Positions 16,787 to 25,847 of a stretch of DNA of 64,000 bases are shown one piece after another. Within the stretch, counting starts at the first letter, position 1; every line of letters begins with the position of its first letter. A program made the position numbers and the translations under genes. Under the pieces are notes generated by a model, which made no database searches, was not told where the DNA came from, and saw nothing but the letters and a program-made list of their open reading frames with translations. The stretch is from Planctomycetaceae bacterium (lineage in GTDB: Bacteria > Planctomycetota > Planctomycetia > Planctomycetales > Planctomycetaceae), in NCBI GenBank assembly GCA_024742875.1, contig JANSXP010000033.1, positions 1 through 64,000 of the forward strand, read 5' to 3'.

Positions 16787-17791
16787 ATGGCACGCATTCT
16801 GGTAACCGGGACCGCGGGATTTATTGGGTTTCACACCGCTCAGAAACTGCTTGATCGCGGTGATGAGGTGGTTGGTCTGGATAATGTCAACGACTATTAC
16901 CAGGTGCAGCTGAAACGCGATCGACTGTCAGAGCTGGCCGGACGTGACGGCTATCACTTTCACGAGGTGCCTCTGGAAGACGCAGCCGCCGTGTCCCGCA
17001 TTGTGGCCGACGGCCGCTTTGACAGTGTCATCCATCTGGCCGCTCAGGCGGGTGTGCGCTATTCCCTGGAGAATCCGCGGGCTTACGTGGACGCCAATCT
17101 TGTCGGCTTCATCAACATTCTGGAGGCCTGCCGTCACAATAACATTGGGCACCTCAGTTACGCCTCAAGCAGCTCCGTTTACGGGGCGAACAAATCAAAG
17201 CCGTTCCGCACGTCGGATCGTGTAGACCATCCGGTCAGCCTGTATGCGGCTACCAAGAAAGCCAATGAACTGATGGCCCATACGTACAGCCATCTTTACG
17301 ACCTGCCCACAACCGGTCTGCGATTTTTTACGGTGTACGGACCCTGGGGACGGCCCGATATGGCGCTGTGGCTATTCACTGAAGCGATTCTCAACGATCA
17401 GCCCATCAAAGTATTCAACAACGGGCAGATGCGCCGCGACTTCACGTACATCGATGACATCGTGGAGGGCGTCATCCGTGTGAACGACAAAGTCCCGCAA
17501 CCGAATCCAGACAAAGATCCGCTCGATGACACAACGTCGGCGGCACCCTACAAAGTTTACAACATCGGCAACAATCAGCCTGTGGAGCTGATGACGATGA
17601 TTACGACTCTGGAAAAGTGCATCGGCAAAGAAGCCATCAAGGACATGATGCCGATGCAGCCGGGTGATGTGCCGGAGACCTTTGCGGATATCGACGCGCT
17701 GCAGACTGATGTGGGTTTCCGACCGGATACTCCCATCGACGTCGGCATCCAGAAATTCGTCGACTGGTATCGCCAGTACCATGTGATTTAA
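16787..17791 (+). CDS. UDP-glucuronate 4-epimerase-type NAD-dependent epimerase
   Basis: 334 residues from ATG 16787 ([22 protein letters not shown]). The GxxGFIGFH NAD motif, [41 protein letters not shown] and the catalytic [15 protein letters not shown] (S-Y-x-x-x-K) define the extended SDR group of UDP-glucuronate/galacturonate 4-epimerases. [18 protein letters not shown] is the usual specificity segment. It would interconvert UDP-GlcA and UDP-GalA for exopolysaccharide or lipopolysaccharide. It lies 138 bases after the decarboxylase gene. A weak GAACG/CGTTC stem with GTTTT (17813-17832) follows the stop. Confidence 0.93.
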   Translation: MARILVTGTAGFIGFHTAQKLLDRGDEVVGLDNVNDYYQVQLKRDRLSELAGRDGYHFHEVPLEDAAAVSRIVADGRFDSVIHLAAQAGVRYSLENPRAYVDANLVGFINILEACRHNNIGHLSYASSSSVYGANKSKPFRTSDRVDHPVSLYAATKKANELMAHTYSHLYDLPTTGLRFFTVYGPWGRPDMALWLFTEAILNDQPIKVFNNGQMRRDFTYIDDIVEGVIRVNDKVPQPNPDKDPLDDTTSAAPYKVYNIGNNQPVELMTMITTLEKCIGKEAIKDMMPMQPGDVPETFADIDALQTDVGFRPDTPIDVGIQKFVDWYRQYHVI

Positions 17792-18076
17792 GACATGGCG
17801 TGACCTGTTTAGGAACGTTCGGCGTTCGTTTTGAAAGCTGCGGCTGCTGCCCGATCCTTGCTGGACTGTGGACACCTGCGAGCATTGTCTTTGTTGGCAC
17901 GTGCAATCGGGAGTCGAGTGCCAGGGGCTCGTGTGTGCTTCAACGTGGCGTGCCTGCACGCGCCTGAGTCCGCCTTAAAAACAACATCTTTGTGATGTGC
18001 GTGATGCAGTCGATCTTCGCGGTCATGGTTCTGCTGCGGGAGGGGCTGTCGACCTCAGCCCCAGTGGCAAATGAAG

Positions 18077-18772
18077 TTACGCTTTCGACGAATGTTGCCG
18101 TCGTCGATAACGAACGGCTCCCGCGAGACCAATCAGGCCAAGGAATGCAAGAGACGATGGCTCAGGCACGACTTGTCCACTGATGGCCATCGCAATGCCG
18201 GCCGGGCCTGCTGCCTGATTATTCCATCTGAGTTCCAGAGTGTTCTGGCCGGTGATGAAGTTGCCGTTATTGTTGCCGATTACGAAGTCATGCGTTTGCT
18301 GGTGGGCGTCATTGCCGAAAGGGATGCTTACGCCGGTTGACTGACCGTTCAGGAAGATTTCCGCAGAGTTGTCCACCATCCACGTTCCGGTCAGAACAAC
18401 CTTCGACAGGTCGGTCCCCGCAGTGATGTCAAACGTTGTGCGAAACACGAAATCGCCTGCCGGCAGGGAGATGGAGCCGGCATCCACTGTGCTGATAAAG
18501 TTAGCGCCGTCCGGTGGGCCTTTCCAGAAATCCAGTTTCTGTTGCACCAGGACATCTGAACCGGTCCCGGCTGGAGAGGAGACCAGCGAATAGTGCGGAT
18601 CAATCGTGCCAGGTGTGAGCAGGACACCGTCGTCGTCGACGCCGGTGGAATACAACCCAATGACGTCGGAGTGGCAGGTGTTGAGTCCGCAGGAAAACAA
18701 CAGTACAGCAGCGACGAAGGGGAGGCACCGCGACAGCGCGACGCGAGAAAGGGAGAGAACGGAAAAATGCAT
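18077..18772 (-). CDS. PEP-CTERM sorting domain surface protein
   Basis: 231 residues from ATG 18772 (MHFSVLSLSRVAL), with GGAG 6 bases upstream. A signal peptide with a Cys near its end (LLFSCGLNTCHS) is followed by GLYSTGVDDDGVLLTPGTIDPHYSL, the opening of a beta-sandwich family seen in planctomycete PEP-CTERM proteins. LTGTWMVDNSAEIFLNGQSTG and FITGQNTLELRWNN follow. The C-terminus VPEPSSLAFLGLIGLAGAV plus RYRRRQ is a PEP-CTERM sorting signal. Probably exported and processed by an exosortase encoded elsewhere. Ligand unknown. The 285 bases downstream, to the epimerase gene, hold no feature I can support. Confidence 0.85.
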   Translation of the reverse strand: MHFSVLSLSRVALSRCLPFVAAVLLFSCGLNTCHSDVIGLYSTGVDDDGVLLTPGTIDPHYSLVSSPAGTGSDVLVQQKLDFWKGPPDGANFISTVDAGSISLPAGDFVFRTTFDITAGTDLSKVVLTGTWMVDNSAEIFLNGQSTGVSIPFGNDAHQQTHDFVIGNNNGNFITGQNTLELRWNNQAAGPAGIAMAISGQVVPEPSSLAFLGLIGLAGAVRYRRRQHSSKA

Positions 18773-19091
18773 GAAGAACTCCAAAATGCTCCTTTGGCCC
18801 GGCAAAGAAAGCCTCAAGCGGCACGACCGATAGTTTCCTGCGCAACGAACTGAGTTCAATTGGGAGTTTCGCCTGTTGATGTTAGGGCCGTGCAACCTCA
18901 CCTGGCCTGTGTCGGGCAGGCTGGATACTCACCTCGCACGTATATCACCGAGTTAAGTGATGCCATCGGACAGGATTTGCTGCGGCATGCTGCGCCATCA
19001 TCGGAGCGAGCTGGTTGTCACCATGCTGGTGAATTCCCATGCCGTCTTTCCTCCGGGTAACACTGCTTGCGAAGAATTCTGCCGCTGTCAC

Positions 19092-20933
19092 CTATGGCTG
19101 TGCGCGGATGACGATGTGGCTGGGGTCATCTTTGGCAATGAGTAATTCGACGGCAGGCGTGTGCTGTCGGAACGTGTGCTGCCAGTCGAAGTTCTGCAGG
19201 GTGCTGCCGGAGGTCCAGCTGGACGAGCCATCCTGCAGTTCAAACGTGGCCACCTCAAATGATTCGTTCGTGCCGCCAGAGGCTGGCGAGAGGTAAATCC
19301 CTGAAATGCGAAAGCCTTCATCGCCCGCAGCATTGGTGGTCGGCGAATAAACGGCCACCAGAGTGTCCGCTGTGAGAGGCCGCTTAACGCCCTCTGACTG
19401 TGCGGTGAGTGACCTGGCGTTGATCACCCCCAGTGCATCCAGCGACGCTGTCGTGATCTGACGGGCCACGGATTTGTCCAGATCGTTTTTCTTCAGCAGC
19501 GAGTCAATCTGTCCGGACAGGTCGGTGTTTCTGATGCGGTTCAACAGATGGGCACACTGAATGGCGGTGACAGCCTGATCCTGCTGTTTGCGATAAAAGT
19601 ACCGACCCGCCAGGTTGAGCCAGGCTTTGGCCGTCGTCGGCGGGTTGGCTTCCGCCAGATCCAGCGCTCGCTGCCGCTGTTTGCTGCTGCCCATGCGGTC
19701 CAGGTCCATCAGCAGATTCATCCGCGGCGGCTGCTCCGTCAGTAGCTGCTCGAAGAGCTGTTCACGCTGTTCCTGGTTCAGCACCTTGCGGTAGCGAATC
19801 CAGAACACGCTGGTTTCCGTGTCGCTGGAGAATCCACCGCTGCGGCGAGGGAACACTTCGAGGCTTTCGGCCTGTTTTGTCATCCGCAGGTAGGCGGGTT
19901 CCCCGGTTTCCCGCTGGCCCTGCCAGTTGGCTGCCTGGAGTTCTGCGTGGACGAGGTCCAGCAGACGACCCGGATCGTCGACATCGCTGACCAGCCACAG
20001 AGTTTCGTTTTCCTGGCAGCAGCCAGCGAAGGAGAGTCGCTGTTCGGCCTTCGCTGTCTTGATGAAATCAAACGGCGGCGGAGGCGTCCAGTCCGGGAAG
20101 AAGCCCGAGGGCAGCTGCGGCATCGGGTCTTCTTCTTTGCGACGATCGTCGATTTCCGGCAGCACCTGACCGGCGATGGCTTCTGCGATATTGGCTCCCT
20201 GCAGTTTGAATTTTGCGCCGCTGGATTCCACGCCGGTGAGTGTGGATTCGTGGTCGATCTCGATGTGCGCGTGAAAGCGGAGAGAGGGCGGCGTGAGTCC
20301 GGTGGAATAGCTGTGTCGCGAGGTGACTGGCGAGGGGCCCAGCTGCACGTGGATTTCCGCGTTGAGATCTCGGGAGGTGATGCCGGAGATCCGGATGTCT
20401 TTCAGGTCCATCGTCAGAAACAAATCACTGCGTTCGCCCGGTTCCGGCTGATGCCCGGCGGGATAGTGCCGCACGGTGGTAAAGTTTCCTTTCTCTTTGA
20501 GAGTTTCCACCAGCTGATCGGCCGCTCGTTTCATCAGCAGCGAGTCAGAGAGATTAAGGACCGTGATGGAGTCAGACGCAAAATAGTCAGCCCCACTGTG
20601 TACGGAACTGCCCGCTTTTGAAGAACTGTTGCGTGCCTGAAGACTGGCCGCGTTGAATTCCAGAGAAGGATCTTCGGCCGGCGTGCCGGTGGGCGTGAAG
20701 CCGCCATTGGAGTTGCGTTCCCAGCTGACAGGCTGCTCTGTGGTGCCAGGCTTTGGCAGGAACGTGATGCCGGCGATGATCGCCACAAACACGGCAGCGG
20801 CGATGCCCAGAATTCTTCCCCATCGTGTGTGCCACAAATTGCGCCACAGTTTGCGGGGACGACCGGCAATCACTGTCGATTCTTCGTCGTTCGAGTCATT
20901 CGGGGCATCAAGCGGCAGACGTGGTTCAGTCAT
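19092..20933 (-). CDS. Single-pass membrane protein of unknown function
   Basis: 613 residues from ATG 20933 (MTEPRLPLDAPNDSND), with AGGG 6 bases upstream. An N-terminal cytoplasmic segment (about 45 residues) is followed by a transmembrane helix (ILGIAAAVFVAIIAGITFL) and a large soluble part. The middle contains SLLMKRAADQLVETLKEKG and a repeated LRFHAHIEIDHES style of beta-strands; the C-terminal 250 residues include TPR-like helices (KAWLNLAGRYFYRKQQDQAVTAIQCAHLL) and a final beta domain. No catalytic motif seen. It lies 62 bases downstream of the neighbouring polytopic membrane protein gene and probably forms an operon with it. Confidence 0.75.
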   Translation of the reverse strand: MTEPRLPLDAPNDSNDEESTVIAGRPRKLWRNLWHTRWGRILGIAAAVFVAIIAGITFLPKPGTTEQPVSWERNSNGGFTPTGTPAEDPSLEFNAASLQARNSSSKAGSSVHSGADYFASDSITVLNLSDSLLMKRAADQLVETLKEKGNFTTVRHYPAGHQPEPGERSDLFLTMDLKDIRISGITSRDLNAEIHVQLGPSPVTSRHSYSTGLTPPSLRFHAHIEIDHESTLTGVESSGAKFKLQGANIAEAIAGQVLPEIDDRRKEEDPMPQLPSGFFPDWTPPPPFDFIKTAKAEQRLSFAGCCQENETLWLVSDVDDPGRLLDLVHAELQAANWQGQRETGEPAYLRMTKQAESLEVFPRRSGGFSSDTETSVFWIRYRKVLNQEQREQLFEQLLTEQPPRMNLLMDLDRMGSSKQRQRALDLAEANPPTTAKAWLNLAGRYFYRKQQDQAVTAIQCAHLLNRIRNTDLSGQIDSLLKKNDLDKSVARQITTASLDALGVINARSLTAQSEGVKRPLTADTLVAVYSPTTNAAGDEGFRISGIYLSPASGGTNESFEVATFELQDGSSSWTSGSTLQNFDWQHTFRQHTPAVELLIAKDDPSHIVIRAQP

Positions 20934-20995
20934 GGGGGACCCTGAAGTGAGGCGATTGGCGGCCGTTTTGAGAACGCGAACAGCAGGCGGCCGGA

Positions 20996-21676
20996 TCACC
21001 GGTTTCCCGCTAATGGTACCGAAATCTGAGCTTTGTGGGCGCGGCGGGCGTAGGCACGCAGACGGAAAATGATGACGACGTTGGCCAGGACGAAAATGCC
21101 TGTCAGGAGCAGGAGGACTGATTCAGGGGGGGCAAAGTGCGGCCGCGCCGCGGCAAACGCCGCCGCCAGCACACACAGGACGGCCGAAAAACCACCAGCG
21201 AGTTTTGACCCTTCACTGCCGAGCTGATCGGCGATATCTGTCAGCATGACAGAAAAGCATCCCACCACCAGTGGCAGCAGCACCATCAGGAGATGGTCTG
21301 TCCTAAAGGACGGCAGAAATTGCAAAACAGGAATTAGCAGCGGAATGGCCAGCACGCTGAATCGGCCGGCCCAACGTCCAGGCAGAGACTGGCAGCATTT
21401 CGCACACGTCCACGCGTAGAACGGGAGCATGAAGACCACCCAGGCCAGCGGAATCGTCGTCAGCAGTGAGAGGTGATACAGCGGGAGAAAATAGGACTGG
21501 GCTCGAAATCCGAGCACCAGCAGGCCCACAAGTCCAGCGGCCGACAGGACAAGGGTGGCCATGCCGCTCAGACTGTTTTCCAGAGATCGCAGCGGATTCA
21601 CCTGAATTTGGCGGCGCTGTTGGCTGGGAATCTCGCTGTTAGTCGGGGGCAAAAAGGGATTGTCCTGGCTTTCCAT
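20996..21676 (-). CDS. Polytopic membrane protein of unknown function
   Basis: 226 residues from ATG 21676. A polar N-terminus (MESQDNPFLPPTNSEIP), then about six hydrophobic segments. A CAKCCQS motif in the second cytoplasmic or periplasmic loop (AWTCAKCCQSLPGRWAG) could bind a metal, but the two Cys pairs are close and no family was recognised. Divergent from the sigma factor gene, and upstream of the single-pass membrane protein on the same strand. The 181-base divergent region should carry both promoters. Confidence 0.65.
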   Translation of the reverse strand: MESQDNPFLPPTNSEIPSQQRRQIQVNPLRSLENSLSGMATLVLSAAGLVGLLVLGFRAQSYFLPLYHLSLLTTIPLAWVVFMLPFYAWTCAKCCQSLPGRWAGRFSVLAIPLLIPVLQFLPSFRTDHLLMVLLPLVVGCFSVMLTDIADQLGSEGSKLAGGFSAVLCVLAAAFAAARPHFAPPESVLLLLTGIFVLANVVIIFRLRAYARRAHKAQISVPLAGNR

Positions 21677-21857
21677 AGCGAACCTTAATCGGTTTCTGCG
21701 TTACTCAGCCAGACGTTATGACGAGCCGTTTTTACCATGGGATCAACTGTTCTCCGGCAACTGTCAGATTCTGGGGAAATTTCGGATTTTTCGCGTAAAG
21801 ATCCGCCGCAATTACAGAGAACCTGTCGCCGTTCTCTCTGCAAAGTGTCATGGGCGT

Positions 21858-22496
21858 ATGAGCCATCTTCCGGAAACCCGATTGAGTCTGCTGGTGCGGC
21901 TCCAGGATCACAGCAATGATGCCTGGACCGAGTTTCTCGCCATTTACGAGCAGGCCATTGTGAATTATTCGCGCAGCCGGGGCCTGCAGGAAGCAGACGC
22001 TCAGGACGTGACGCAGGAGGTGCTGGCAGCCGTCACCAGCAAAGTGGAGGCGTGGGACCCGGACCACTGCCGCGGCAGCTTCCGAGGCTGGCTGTTCCGA
22101 GTGGCTCGCAATATTGCCGTGGATCGCATTCACGCTCAGTCCCGCCAGGCGCGGGCCAGCGGCGACAGCCGGATTGTGCAGCTGCTGGCGCAGACGCCGG
22201 AACGGGAAGAGGCCGATTCCGAAGTGTTTTGGGCCGAGTATCGCCGTAAACTGTTCCACTGGGCGGCGGAGAAGATTCGCCCGGAAGTACGGGAAACGTC
22301 GTGGCAGTCGTTCTGGCTGACCAGTGTGGACGGCGTGAAGCCCGAGCAGGCGGCCGAGCAGCTTGGTGTGTCACTGGGTTCTGTCTACGCCGCCCGGTTT
22401 CGCATTATCGCCCGACTGCGTGAAATCGTGTCGCGATTTGACGAGTCAGACGACGGTGAGGACGCCATTCTCAAGAGTATTCGTTCGTTGAGTTGA
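21858..22496 (+). CDS. ECF-like sigma-70 family RNA polymerase sigma factor
   Basis: 212 residues from ATG 21858 (MSHLPETRLSLLVRLQDHSND). Region 2 reads LQEADAQDVTQEVLAAVTSK and GSFRGWLFRVARNIAVDRIH; region 4 is GVKPEQAAEQLGVSLGSVYAARFRIIARLREIV with a helix-turn-helix. This is the planctomycete ECF type that opens with TRLSLLxRLxD. It directs RNA polymerase to its own promoters. It ends 32 bases before a Ser/Thr kinase gene whose N-terminus has a zinc-finger-like HxxxCxxC segment; this pairing (sigma factor followed by a kinase-linked anti-sigma-like domain) is common in planctomycetes and suggests regulation of the sigma factor by the kinase protein. Confidence 0.9.
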   Translation: MSHLPETRLSLLVRLQDHSNDAWTEFLAIYEQAIVNYSRSRGLQEADAQDVTQEVLAAVTSKVEAWDPDHCRGSFRGWLFRVARNIAVDRIHAQSRQARASGDSRIVQLLAQTPEREEADSEVFWAEYRRKLFHWAAEKIRPEVRETSWQSFWLTSVDGVKPEQAAEQLGVSLGSVYAARFRIIARLREIVSRFDESDDGEDAILKSIRSLS

Positions 22497-22528
22497 TTCC
22501 GGCCGTGTGCCCGGCGAAAGACCCGTCT

Positions 22529-25500
22529 ATGTCGACATCACAACGCAACAGCTGTTTCGATCCTCTGATTCTGGAACGTCTGCTCAACGAGCAGCTGCAG
22601 GGGGCGGAAGAAGCGGCCGTGCTGACCCATATCGAAACATGTGAGACATGCCGCATTCAGATGGAAAAGATGACGGGGTTGCCCGAGCTGAGTGATGAGA
22701 TTCATCGTCACCTGGCAGACCACGATGTGCAGGACCCGGGCGCATCCACGCAGCTGGAATCTCCCGCGCAGCATGCGGACCTTCTGCAGATTCAGGGGCT
22801 GCTCAGTCCCACCGATGATCCGCAGATGCTGGGACGTCTGGGACAGTACGAGATTGCCGGCATTGTCGGTCGCGGCAGTACGGGAGTCGTATTCAAGTCC
22901 CTCGATAAACGACTGAATCGCTACGTGGCCATCAAAATGCTGCTGCCGGCCTACTCGGGCAACGGCGCCGCTCGGCGACGGTTCGAACGCGAGGGACGCT
23001 CCATTGCGTCAGTGCGGGACGAGCATGTGATTCCCGTGTTTGCCGTCGACGAACATCACGGTCTGCCGTTCATTGTGATGGAGTATATGCCGGCCGGGTC
23101 ACTGGAGCAGCGGATTGAAGATCGGGGCACACTCGACACCGGAGAAGTGGTGCGAGTGGGGATGCAGATTGCGCAGGCGCTGGCCGCTGCTCACAAACAG
23201 GGCATCGTGCATCGTGACGTGAAGCCGGCCAATGTGCTTTTGGCCAGCGGCATTGAGCGGGCGCTGGTCACCGACTTTGGTCTGGCTCGCATTCTGGATG
23301 AGGCCTCAATGACGCACAGCGGTGCGATTTCCGGCACACCGCAGTTTATGTCACCCGAGCAGGCCCGTGGTGAAACGGTGGATCACCGTTCTGATTTGTT
23401 CAGCCTCGGCTCGGTGATGTATGCGGCCGCCACCGGACATTCCCCGTTTCGCAGTGAAACCGTCTTTGGTGTCATCAAACGTGTGTGCGAATCTACCCCG
23501 CGGCCCATTCGAGAAACCAACCCCACCATTAAAGGCTGGCTGTGTCGTTTCATCGAGAAGCTGCATTCCAAAGATCCTGCCGAGCGATTTCAGTCAGCGC
23601 AGGAAGTCTCAGATCTGCTGGCTGAAGAACTGGCGTATCTGCAGTCACCGGCCATCGTCCCCCGCCCGGAACGTCAGTGGCGTGATGACGATCGGTCGCG
23701 TGCTTCGTGGAGGAAACCGGCCGGTGTCGCCGTGGTGGGCTCGCTGTGCCTGCTGGCTGTGGCCGCCTTCTGGGGAGACGGGGGCCACGCCGTGGTCGAG
23801 GCAGATGTCAGTGATGGTGCGCCGCAGTATCAGCGTATTCGCAAATTCGAGATGGTCACCAGTCTGAACGCGGACAAAACCGTGACGGTCAGTGATCGGA
23901 CGGACGATTTTTATGAAGGCATGACGCTGCATGCGGCCGGCAAATACAACGAAGCCATCGCCGCGTTTCGACTGGCCATCGATCGCGGGGATCGGGTGGC
24001 GGCCGCAAAATACAACATCGGATGCGCGCTGGCTCTGCAGGGGCAAACAGAGAAAGCGCTGGATTCGCTGGAAGAGGCGCACGCCGAAGGATTTCGCGAT
24101 CTCGATCATTATCTGACCGATGCCGACCTGAAGTCCGTTCGCCCACACAAGCGACTGCAGAGACTGGTCGAACGCATGGCGGCGGAACGCCGCATCGCGC
24201 GTTCATTGACGCGGGGCACACTGCTGCGGCATCAGCAGCGGTTTGCCGAAGCGGAGCATATGTTCCGCACCGTGCTGGAACTGGACAGCAATCACCACCA
24301 GGCCATTCAGGAACTGGGGCTGGCGCTGCACTTTCAGGGCAAACTGCAGGAGGCCATTGTCTACCATCGCCGGGCGGCCGGCACCCAGGAATTCGCGCGA
24401 CTGGGGAATTACAACATTGGCTGCTACCACGCGCTGCGGGGAGAAGCGGACGAGGCGTTTTCACACCTGCAGACGTCGATCGATCTGGGATTCAATGACA
24501 TTGGTCACCTCGAAGCCGATCCTGACCTGGATTCCCTGCGTCACGATCTGCGTTACGAACAGATGCTGCAGTCCATCGAACGCGAACGTCGCAATCGGGA
24601 CTGGACGGAGCATGAGCGACAGTGTTACCAGCTGCTGGAGGCCGTCCGCAGCAATCAGATCAGTCGGCTGGAGACGCTGCTGGAAACCATCGATCCCAAC
24701 TGTTCCTGCCCCGACTACCGAGAGCCGTTTGGCGTCAAAACGGCGGCGCGGCAATCTCCTTTGACGTTCGCCGCTCGACTGGGACGCCGCAAGGCGGCCA
24801 ATGTGCTGCTGTATCAGGGAGCTGATGTAAATCGGATTCCCAAAGGCGGACCCACGCCTTTGATGGCAGCGGCGTCGGGCGGCCACCTGGAAATGCTGGA
24901 ACTGCTGCTGGAAGCGGGGGCCAGAGTGGACACCGCAGTGACCGGCGTGGGAACCGCCCTCTCGCAGGCGTCGGGGGGCAATCATGTGGCTGTGATGCAG
25001 CGGCTGCTGGAGGAAGGTGCCAGTGTGGATCAGTATGCCAGCGGTGCCGGGACGCCCCTGATGTGCGGTCTTCAGGCTGGCAGTGATGAAGCACTGGAAC
25101 TTCTGCTGCGGTCCAAAGCCGACGTGTCTGTGCGTGTTGCCGGTGTCGGTTCGGCGACGACGCACGCCGCGCGTTACGGACGCACCGGCTGGCTGAATCG
25201 GTTGCTGATATCCGGTGCCGATCTCAACGCAGTCACCAAAGGGGTGGGCACTCCCGTGATTGTGGCCGTCCGCTCCGGTCAGTGGGGCCCCTTTGAGTGG
25301 CTGGCCGATCGCAATGTGGATCTGGAAATTTCTGTGGTCGGTGTGGGCACAGCGTTGTCTGTGGCGGCTCGCGACGACCGCATGGAGTTTCTGCAGCAAC
25401 TGGTGCAGCTGGGGGCCGATCTGGATCAGTCTTCGGAAGGACTGGGAACTCCGCTGAATGTGGCTGTCAGGAACGGCGAAACACGTGCCGCCGGCTACCT

Positions 25501-25723
25501 GCTGACGCAGGGCGCGGACCCCAACCTGTGGGTTCAGGGCGTGTATCCGCCGCTGGCGACGGCCGTGCGAAACGACGATCGTCCGCTGGTGTCGCAATTG
25601 CTCAAGTGTGGCGCGTGTGCCGATCTGAATCAGCCGGGCATGATGTCCGCGGTGGCGATCGCCAGCGAGCAGGACAACCAGGTACTGTATCAACTGCTGG
25701 TGGATTCACGCGTCAAGCAGTAG
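22529..25723 (+). CDS. Ser/Thr protein kinase with TPRs and ten ankyrin repeats
   Basis: 1064 residues from ATG 22529 (GTG 22505 possible). Residues ~30-45 contain HIETCETC, a zinc-finger anti-sigma-like HxxxCxxC. The kinase domain covers ~105-370: GRGSTGVVFK (P-loop), VAIKML, HRDVKPANVLL (catalytic loop), DFGLAR and GTPQFMSPEQARG, so it looks active. One transmembrane helix (~397-415) puts the rest outside the cytoplasm. TPR-like helices span ~455-680. The C-terminus (~734-1064) is an ankyrin array of ten 33-residue repeats of the form GTxLxxAxRxGxxxxLxxLLxxGAD. It sits right after the sigma factor gene. A perfect 9-base hairpin follows the stop. Confidence 0.93.
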   Translation: MSTSQRNSCFDPLILERLLNEQLQGAEEAAVLTHIETCETCRIQMEKMTGLPELSDEIHRHLADHDVQDPGASTQLESPAQHADLLQIQGLLSPTDDPQMLGRLGQYEIAGIVGRGSTGVVFKSLDKRLNRYVAIKMLLPAYSGNGAARRRFEREGRSIASVRDEHVIPVFAVDEHHGLPFIVMEYMPAGSLEQRIEDRGTLDTGEVVRVGMQIAQALAAAHKQGIVHRDVKPANVLLASGIERALVTDFGLARILDEASMTHSGAISGTPQFMSPEQARGETVDHRSDLFSLGSVMYAAATGHSPFRSETVFGVIKRVCESTPRPIRETNPTIKGWLCRFIEKLHSKDPAERFQSAQEVSDLLAEELAYLQSPAIVPRPERQWRDDDRSRASWRKPAGVAVVGSLCLLAVAAFWGDGGHAVVEADVSDGAPQYQRIRKFEMVTSLNADKTVTVSDRTDDFYEGMTLHAAGKYNEAIAAFRLAIDRGDRVAAAKYNIGCALALQGQTEKALDSLEEAHAEGFRDLDHYLTDADLKSVRPHKRLQRLVERMAAERRIARSLTRGTLLRHQQRFAEAEHMFRTVLELDSNHHQAIQELGLALHFQGKLQEAIVYHRRAAGTQEFARLGNYNIGCYHALRGEADEAFSHLQTSIDLGFNDIGHLEADPDLDSLRHDLRYEQMLQSIERERRNRDWTEHERQCYQLLEAVRSNQISRLETLLETIDPNCSCPDYREPFGVKTAARQSPLTFAARLGRRKAANVLLYQGADVNRIPKGGPTPLMAAASGGHLEMLELLLEAGARVDTAVTGVGTALSQASGGNHVAVMQRLLEEGASVDQYASGAGTPLMCGLQAGSDEALELLLRSKADVSVRVAGVGSATTHAARYGRTGWLNRLLISGADLNAVTKGVGTPVIVAVRSGQWGPFEWLADRNVDLEISVVGVGTALSVAARDDRMEFLQQLVQLGADLDQSSEGLGTPLNVAVRNGETRAAGYLLTQGADPNLWVQGVYPPLATAVRNDDRPLVSQLLKCGACADLNQPGMMSAVAIASEQDNQVLYQLLVDSRVKQ

Positions 25724-25724
25724 G

Positions 25725-25754
25725 CGAGCGGGTGCTTCTGGCGAAACCCGCTCG
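25725..25754 (+). terminator. Hairpin after the kinase gene, terminator-like
   Basis: CGAGCGGGT (25725-25733) pairs perfectly with ACCCGCTCG (25746-25754) around a 12-base loop, starting one base after the kinase stop codon. There is no T-run after it, so it may be a Rho-type or mRNA 3'-end stabilising stem rather than a classic intrinsic terminator. Confidence 0.4.
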
Positions 25755-25847
25755 GATGCTGTGACGCAGGCGGCGATTTTCGTACAGTGTGCGATCACAC
25801 CTTCAGGACGGCTGTCGGTCGTCCGCTTTCTTCCCGCCGAGTCGCCC

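Noticed and set aside
24461-25693. Minus-strand 410-codon frame over the ankyrin array
   Set aside because: The plus strand shows ten matched ankyrin repeats in frame with the kinase. The antisense frame mirrors the repeats and carries no motif.
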